Of a stretch of DNA of 19,042 nt, positions 14,769 to 19,042 are shown in pieces. Location of the stretch: the NCBI GenBank assembly GCA_014239005.1, contig JABAAA010000007.1:1-19042 (forward strand), written 5' to 3'. The notes beneath the pieces are model-generated. The model ran no database searches. It saw only the letters and a program-made list of their open reading frames with translations, and was not told the DNA's origin. Both the position numbers and the translations under genes were made by a program. Every line of letters begins with the position of its first letter. Within the stretch, counting starts at the first letter, position 1. Source of the stretch: Alphaproteobacteria bacterium. Lineage in GTDB: Bacteria > Pseudomonadota > Alphaproteobacteria > JABAAW01.

Positions 14769-15301
14769 GATGTATCGGACGGGGAAGGGCCGGATAACAT
14801 GGTATAGGCGCGGTTCGCGTAAAGCAAGGGCTTTCTGTCGCTTGATCCGATCTCGATGTTGAGAACCTTGCCGATCACGACAAAATGGCTTTGGTAGCGA
14901 AGGGCTTGCAACACTTCGCAATCGAAGAAGCCGAGCGCGTCTTGCAACTTCCACGCGCCGCTAAACGTTTGTTGCCATTGCTGTTGCGTGTGGTCAAACT
15001 TGTTCTTGCCTTGCGGGTGGGGGGGTTGGCTTGCGAACAATTGTGCGAGCGCTCGTTGAGTTTCGTCCAGCATGTTGACGGCGAAGGTGTTGTTGGCTTG
15101 AATCTTTTGTGCGACGGAGGTTTTGTGGTGTAGGCAGACCAGCAGCGAGGGTGGCGTTTCGGCGGAGACGGGCGAGAGGGTTGAGATGGTCGCGCCTGCC
15201 TTGCCTGCAACGCCGTCGGTGGTGGCGATGGCGACCGAGGCGGCGAGACGGCTCATGGCATCCAAGAAGGGGCGCGATAGAGGAGGGGGGGAAGCGGGCA
15301 T
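14729..15301 (-). CDS. Flavin reductase-like protein (FMN-binding split barrel)
   Basis: The 190-residue protein belongs to the flavin reductase family (HpaC-like), which reduces free FMN or FAD with NAD(P)H for a partner monooxygenase. Typical features are FLDAMSRLAASVAIATTDG at the start, GATISTLSPVSAETPPSLLVCL, ANNTFAVNMLDE, and FDCEVLQALRYQSHFVVIGKV. I chose the ATG at 15301; an ATG at 15364 is in frame but lies upstream of the best promoter. The last dozen or so residues are encoded by the 14-bp repeat and so are not native family sequence. No flavin monooxygenase gene is in the window, so its partner is unknown. It probably forms an operon with mmsA. Confidence 0.85.
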   Translation of the reverse strand: MPASPPPLSRPFLDAMSRLAASVAIATTDGVAGKAGATISTLSPVSAETPPSLLVCLHHKTSVAQKIQANNTFAVNMLDETQRALAQLFASQPPHPQGKNKFDHTQQQWQQTFSGAWKLQDALGFFDCEVLQALRYQSHFVVIGKVLNIEIGSSDRKPLLYANRAYTMLSGPSPSDTSLRSETCDLKPAI

Positions 15302-15311
15302 AGACAGACGG

Positions 15312-15340
15312 AGTCTACAGGGCGCACGATGGCTCGGCAA
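15312..15340 (-). promoter_or_regulatory. Sigma-70-like promoter of the flavin reductase/mmsA pair
   Basis: On the minus strand TTGCCG (15340-15335) and TAGACT (15317-15312) are 17 bp apart. Transcription would start near 15305, giving a leader of about four bases before the ATG at 15301. This supports that start over the one at 15364. Confidence 0.5.
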
Positions 15341-15420
15341 TAGCGCTCGCCATAGCACACGCATAAAGAATCTTGGAAGAATTCTTGAGGAATTTTTGGC
15401 GGAAATTTTGGAAGGATTCG

Positions 15421-15429
15421 TGTTACACT
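15421..15429 (+). promoter_or_regulatory. Extended -10 box directly before the aldehyde dehydrogenase
   Basis: TGTTACACT is an extended -10 element (TGnTACACT) with the hexamer at 15424-15429, exactly six bases before the ATG at 15436. No good -35 box is seen, which an extended -10 can tolerate. The transcript would begin at the ATG. The 134-bp gap to the flavin reductase holds the two divergent promoters. Confidence 0.5.
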
Positions 15430-15435
15430 CGATTC

Positions 15436-16890
15436 ATGTCTTCTTCGGTTTGCCACCACTACATAGCAGGACGCTGGCTCGCCTCAGACGAAAGCGTGGA
15501 GAACCGCTCGCCTTCCGATACCTCCGACTTGGTCGGCGTCTACGCGCAAGCCACCACCCGTCAACTCGACGAAGCGTTGGACGCCGCTACCGACGCACAG
15601 CCCGCTTGGGAAAACACTCCTCTTGAAGAACGCGCCAACATCCTCAACGCTGTCGGCGAGGAGCTGAAAAAACGCGCGCAAGAACTGGGAGAACTGCTGT
15701 CGCGCGAAGAAGGAAAGCCGCTTGCCGAAGGGAAGGGCGAGGTTTTTCGCGCCGGACAATTCTTCACCTACTACGCCGCCGAAGTGTTGCGACAGCTGGG
15801 CGAAACCGCCGATTCCGTGCGTTTCGGGGTCGAAATCGACATCCGCCGCGAAGCCCTGGGCGTGGTCGGTGTCATCTCGCCGTGGAACTTTCCCATCGCC
15901 ACCGCCAGCTGGAAGATTGCCCCTGCGCTCGCTTTTGGCAATACGGTCGTATGGAAACCAGCAAACCTCACCCCCGCCAGCGCGCATGCGCTTGCGCAAA
16001 TCGTCGAGCGATGCAATATGCCGAAGGGGGTGTTCAACCTCGTCATGGGCAAGGGCAACGTGATCGGCGATCACATGGCAGCAAGCCCCAAGGTGCAAGG
16101 AATTTCCTACACGGGCTCGGTCGAGGTGGGGCGGACGATCGCGCAAAAAGCGATCACGCGCATGACAAAGTTGCAGATGGAGATGGGCGCCAAGAATGCG
16201 CTAGTCGTTGCAGACGACGCCGATTGCGATCTCGCCGTTTCTTGCGCCGTGCAAGGGGCTTTCGGGGGAACGGGGCAGAAATGCACCGCCTCTTCGCGCA
16301 TCGTGGTGATGGAAAAGATCTACGATGCTTTTGTCGAAAAGGCGATCGAAGCGACGAGGGCTTTGCGTGTGGGACATGCTTTGGAGAAAGAGACGCAGAT
16401 TGGTCCTGTCGTCAGTCAGGCGCAGTTGGAATCGAATCTGCGCTACCTGAAGCTTGCCGAAGAGGAGGGTTGTGCGCGTGCTTGCGGTGGCGAGGTTGTG
16501 GCGCGCAAGACAGAAGGTTATTACCTTACGCCTGCGCTTTTGCTTGAGGGCAACAACGCGATGCGAATCAATCGTGAAGAGATGTTTGCGCCGATGGCTT
16601 GTGTGATCAAGGTTTCGGATATTGAGGAGGCTTTGCGGGTTGCGAACGACACGCCTTTTGGCTTGGTTGGGGGAGTGATGACGCGTTCGCTTGCGCGCGC
16701 GACCTATTTTCGCAAAGGTTTGCGTTGTGGCTGTGTGATGGTGAATCTTCCAACCGCAGGGACGGATTATCATGTTCCGTTTGGGGGGAGGGGTATATCT
16801 AGTTATGGATCTCGTGAACAAGGAAGTTATGCGCGAGAGTTTTATACACAAACGAAGACGAGCTACATCAAGGCAGGCGAGCCTGAATAG
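15436..16890 (+). CDS. NAD(P)-dependent aldehyde dehydrogenase, 2,5-dioxovalerate type
   Basis: The 484-residue enzyme is a hydrolytic aldehyde dehydrogenase. It has VISPWNFPIAT, WKPANLTPASA, the cofactor motif YTGSVEVG, general base Glu249 in MEMGAKN, and nucleophile Cys283 in FGGTGQKCTASSR; the 34-residue spacing between them is normal. The overall pattern, including the end EFYTQTKTSYI, resembles 2,5-dioxovalerate (alpha-ketoglutarate semialdehyde) dehydrogenases, which act in the breakdown of sugars, sugar acids or hydroxyproline. Succinate-semialdehyde dehydrogenase is an alternative. The ATG at 15436 is chosen because the extended -10 box lies just upstream and family similarity begins at HHYIAGRW; the frame itself is open from 15373. 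No Shine-Dalgarno sequence is present. Confidence 0.88.
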   Translation: MSSSVCHHYIAGRWLASDESVENRSPSDTSDLVGVYAQATTRQLDEALDAATDAQPAWENTPLEERANILNAVGEELKKRAQELGELLSREEGKPLAEGKGEVFRAGQFFTYYAAEVLRQLGETADSVRFGVEIDIRREALGVVGVISPWNFPIATASWKIAPALAFGNTVVWKPANLTPASAHALAQIVERCNMPKGVFNLVMGKGNVIGDHMAASPKVQGISYTGSVEVGRTIAQKAITRMTKLQMEMGAKNALVVADDADCDLAVSCAVQGAFGGTGQKCTASSRIVVMEKIYDAFVEKAIEATRALRVGHALEKETQIGPVVSQAQLESNLRYLKLAEEEGCARACGGEVVARKTEGYYLTPALLLEGNNAMRINREEMFAPMACVIKVSDIEEALRVANDTPFGLVGGVMTRSLARATYFRKGLRCGCVMVNLPTAGTDYHVPFGGRGISSYGSREQGSYAREFYTQTKTSYIKAGEPE

Positions 16891-16958
16891 GTAGATTAAG
16901 TTATATTTTAACAAAACGCGTAGTTCTCTTGCAACGCCAATCGGTCAGCGAGCAAACC

Positions 16959-16967
16959 TGCTACACT
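16959..16967 (+). promoter_or_regulatory. Extended -10 box directly before the M19 dipeptidase gene
   Basis: TGCTACACT is an extended -10 element with the hexamer TACACT at 16962-16967, exactly six bases before the ATG at 16974. It matches the element before the aldehyde dehydrogenase in all but the free position. There is no Shine-Dalgarno sequence and no convincing -35 box. Confidence 0.5.
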
Positions 16968-16973
16968 TCTCCC

Positions 16974-17987
16974 ATGCCCTCCTCTTCCTCCCCCCTCGTC
17001 ATCGACGGGCTGCAATACTGCCGCTGGAGCCGAGAAGTCTTTCTCCACGCGCGCGAAGGAGGGGTCGATGCCATCCACGCCACGATCGGATACCACGAAT
17101 CTTTTCAAGAAGTCGTCCACAACATCGTCGCTTGGAACAAACTCTTCGCAGAAAACAGCGACCTCGTCCTCCACGCGCGAACCCTCACCGACATCCGACA
17201 GGCCCAAGCCAGCCACCGCACTGCCATCCTGTTCGGATTGCAAAACTGCTCGGCACTCGAAGAGAACCTCGGGCTCATACCGATCCTCTTCGACCTTGGC
17301 ATCCGCTTCATGCAACTCTCCTACAATCGACAATCGCTCTTGGCGTCCGGTTGCACGGAACAAAACGACGGCGGACTCACCCTGCTAGGGCAACAGGCCA
17401 TCCGAGAAATGAACCGCACAGGGATCGTTGTCGACCTGTCGCACGCAAGCGAACGAGCCTGCCTCGACGCGCTCACCCGCTCCGAACGCCCCGTCGCCGT
17501 CTCGCACGCCATCCCTTCCTTTTGGCACAAGACGCCGCGCAGCATCTCTGACAAAGTCTTGGCTGCCCTGAAAGACAACGGCGGCTTGCTCGGACTCTCC
17601 CTCTATCCCTACCACCTCAAAGACCATAGCAACTGCTCGCGCGAAAGCTTCTGCACCATGGTCGCACGCCTTGTAGAAAGGATCGGTATCGATGCCGTCG
17701 GCATCGGCAGCGACCTCTGCTACGGACAGCCCGACAGCGTCCTCGCTTGGATGCGCCAAGGACGCTGGAGCAAGCCCCAAGCTCACGGACGCAAAGGCGC
17801 AGAAGAACCTCCCCCCTCCTTCCCCCCGCAACCGCTATGGTTTCAAGACAATCGAAACTTTCCCGCCCTGCAAGAAGGGTTGTTGCAAGCAGGGTTCTCG
17901 CAGAAAGAGACAGAAAAAATCATGGGAGAAAACTGGGCACGGTTTTTTCAGCATGCACTCTCGCATCAAGACAACACAAAAGCGTGA
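16974..17987 (+). CDS. Membrane-dipeptidase-like protein (peptidase family M19)
   Basis: The 337-residue protein belongs to the M19 renal-dipeptidase family, TIM-barrel metal enzymes that cleave dipeptides. DLSHAS, AVSHAIPSFWH and GIGSDLCYG supply two histidines and the aspartate expected at the active site. The N-terminal HxD metal motif is replaced: the protein reads VIDGLQYCRW where the classic enzyme has DGHND. The bridging glutamate also seems to be glutamine (FGLQNC). This matches a known proteobacterial subfamily with DGL and FQN at these places (Pseudomonas PA5396 type, from memory), whose substrate is uncertain. There is no signal peptide, so it is cytoplasmic. The ATG at 16974 is chosen over an upstream TTG at 16929. 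The stop overlaps the next gene (GTGA). Confidence 0.85.
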   Translation: MPSSSSPLVIDGLQYCRWSREVFLHAREGGVDAIHATIGYHESFQEVVHNIVAWNKLFAENSDLVLHARTLTDIRQAQASHRTAILFGLQNCSALEENLGLIPILFDLGIRFMQLSYNRQSLLASGCTEQNDGGLTLLGQQAIREMNRTGIVVDLSHASERACLDALTRSERPVAVSHAIPSFWHKTPRSISDKVLAALKDNGGLLGLSLYPYHLKDHSNCSRESFCTMVARLVERIGIDAVGIGSDLCYGQPDSVLAWMRQGRWSKPQAHGRKGAEEPPPSFPPQPLWFQDNRNFPALQEGLLQAGFSQKETEKIMGENWARFFQHALSHQDNTKA

Positions 17988-19042
17988 GCACAAAAGCGCA
18001 AGAACAAGTTCACAACAGCAAGCCGCAGGAGAAGGTTCCTCTGCGCCCGCCACACGAGGTGATGCGTCTCGCGCGATTGGGCTCTTTCCACGCCAGCCGC
18101 CTGAGCTTCATGCGCTCGCTCTTGCGTCGCCTGACGCAAGAAGGATGGCACTTCGAGCGTCCGCTGTGGCGATTCGATCAATCAGCGCAAGGAATAGCAG
18201 GATACGCAGCAAAAGGTGTCGCCGTCTATCGTGCCTTCCGCACGCATGGTGGGAAGGACGCAGAATCTTGCCGTCAAGGATGCAAAAAACGCACGGGTTG
18301 CGGCGCATGCTATAGCCTCGTCTGCTTTGCCCACCCGATCGAGGCTGCGCAACGTTCGGACAGGGTGATCGCAGAGGTTTGGGATACGACCTTTGCTCTC
18401 TACGACGGCAGTGTGAGCGATGCAGAGCTCGCGCGTCTTTCGCACCAAGTGCCGCGTCAGGAGGCGGGGCGATTCCGTCAGAGCGAGCTGGTCGTCTCGC
18501 GCGCGAACAAGAGCGTGCGCCTGTTCGAGCATGCGCTAGAACGATTGTCGAAAGGCAAGCAACCCGACCGCGACTTCTTGACGAAAGTCGGCTACCTGCT
18601 GCGCACGACCGCCGTCTACGGCAACGGCAAGTTCGGTATCGCCGACCGTGAGCGCATCGCCGCGCGCTCGCTGTTTCGCTGCTCCTTCCATGCGGAGCTG
18701 TTTGCTGTGTTTCTCATCCGTCAGTTCAGCTTCGACTATGTCGAGCATATGGCACGTCAGCGTGCGCCTGAAAGTGCGGTCGCGTTGGGCGCGGAGGAAC
18801 GCCGTTTGTTAGGGATCGGCAACGCGACGGGCTTGGGGATGGCTCCGTTCTTGGTCACGCACCCCGTGCTACTACACGCCTGGATCGAAACGCGTGAGCG
18901 CGCCCTGTCGCGCGTGCGTTCGCGGGGGGATGCGTCGCGTGCGAGCAGGAACAAGTTCGAGGCTGTCTTGGGGAACGTTGTTGCGGGGTTGCGCGAAGAG
19001 GCGGGGGGGTGGCAGACGGAGGACGCTATCTATCAAAAAAAG
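17984..19042 (+). CDS. Unidentified protein with a cysteine cluster, incomplete at the window end
   Basis: An uninterrupted frame of 353 codons runs from a GTG at 17984 to the last base without a stop. The GTG overlaps the TGA of the dipeptidase gene, so the two are probably coupled. Coding quality is good throughout, with an ordinary amino-acid mix and no low-complexity stretch. I do not recognise a named domain. Residues 27-80 (from VMRLARLGSFHASRL) are basic and helical. A cluster of five cysteines, C96, C100, C106, C109 and C114, sits in a short insert and could bind zinc or an iron-sulfur cluster. A later segment, RLLGIGNATGLGMAPFLV, looks strongly conserved. An ATG at 18062 is an alternative start. 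Function may be linked to the dipeptidase by position only. Confidence 0.75.
   Translation, partial: MSTKAQEQVHNSKPQEKVPLRPPHEVMRLARLGSFHASRLSFMRSLLRRLTQEGWHFERPLWRFDQSAQGIAGYAAKGVAVYRAFRTHGGKDAESCRQGCKKRTGCGACYSLVCFAHPIEAAQRSDRVIAEVWDTTFALYDGSVSDAELARLSHQVPRQEAGRFRQSELVVSRANKSVRLFEHALERLSKGKQPDRDFLTKVGYLLRTTAVYGNGKFGIADRERIAARSLFRCSFHAELFAVFLIRQFSFDYVEHMARQRAPESAVALGAEERRLLGIGNATGLGMAPFLVTHPVLLHAWIETRERALSRVRSRGDASRASRNKFEAVLGNVVAGLREEAGGWQTEDAIYQKK

Noticed and set aside
13280..14797. A 505-codon open frame on the plus strand opposite mmsA
   Set aside because: It is antisense to a full-length, motif-complete dehydrogenase. Its product is rich in arginine and histidine with no recognisable domain, typical of a shadow frame in GC-rich DNA.

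Overview
The window looks like chromosomal DNA of a Gram-negative proteobacterium, most likely an alphaproteobacterium. The evidence is indirect: a ComEC without a complete C-terminal metallo-beta-lactamase domain, a DUF1178 protein, a Tat-exported lipoprotein solute receptor, a CoA-acylating methylmalonate-semialdehyde dehydrogenase, and several genes that seem to be read from nearly leaderless mRNAs. The genus cannot be told. Coding density is high and the largest gap between confident genes is 185 bp. I see no tRNA, rRNA, CRISPR array, insertion sequence or phage gene.

Layout. (1) 1-4548, minus strand: a compact run of XRE-type regulator, ComEC/Rec2 DNA-uptake channel, MFS transporter, a short LysE-type exporter and the first codons of another gene; the last three junctions are overlaps or short gaps. 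(2) 4646-5983, plus strand: a DUF1178 protein and a histidine-phosphatase protein, divergent from the regulator. (3) 6169-6825, minus: an AT-rich Sel1-repeat exported protein that looks compositionally foreign. (4) 6948-12131, minus: a complete peptide-type ABC importer in the order substrate-binding lipoprotein, two permeases, fused double ATPase. (5) 12308-13156, plus: a calcineurin-like phosphoesterase, divergent from the importer. (6) 13199-15301, minus: flavin reductase followed by methylmalonate-semialdehyde dehydrogenase. (7) 15436-19042, plus: a 2,5-dioxovalerate-type aldehyde dehydrogenase, an M19 dipeptidase-like protein, and a long unidentified gene that overlaps the dipeptidase stop codon and runs off the end of the window.

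Together, regions 4, 6 and 7 suggest peptide or amino-acid uptake and catabolism: import by the ABC system, possible hydrolysis by the M19 protein, and oxidation of semialdehydes. No direct biochemical link between these genes is proven by the sequence.

The most unusual signals are in control regions. TACACT stands exactly six bases before the ATG of three separate genes, none of which has a Shine-Dalgarno sequence; this fits leaderless transcription. The importer and the phosphoesterase share a mirror-symmetric divergent promoter, in which two TTGACA boxes face one palindromic TCTAGA at equal distance. Three short tandem repeats (10 bp x2, 13 bp x3, 14 bp x4) sit just upstream of genes. G or C runs of 8-10 bases lie in the first codons of three genes of the importer/phosphoesterase locus. 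The M19 protein seems to lack one of the two metal sites of its family.
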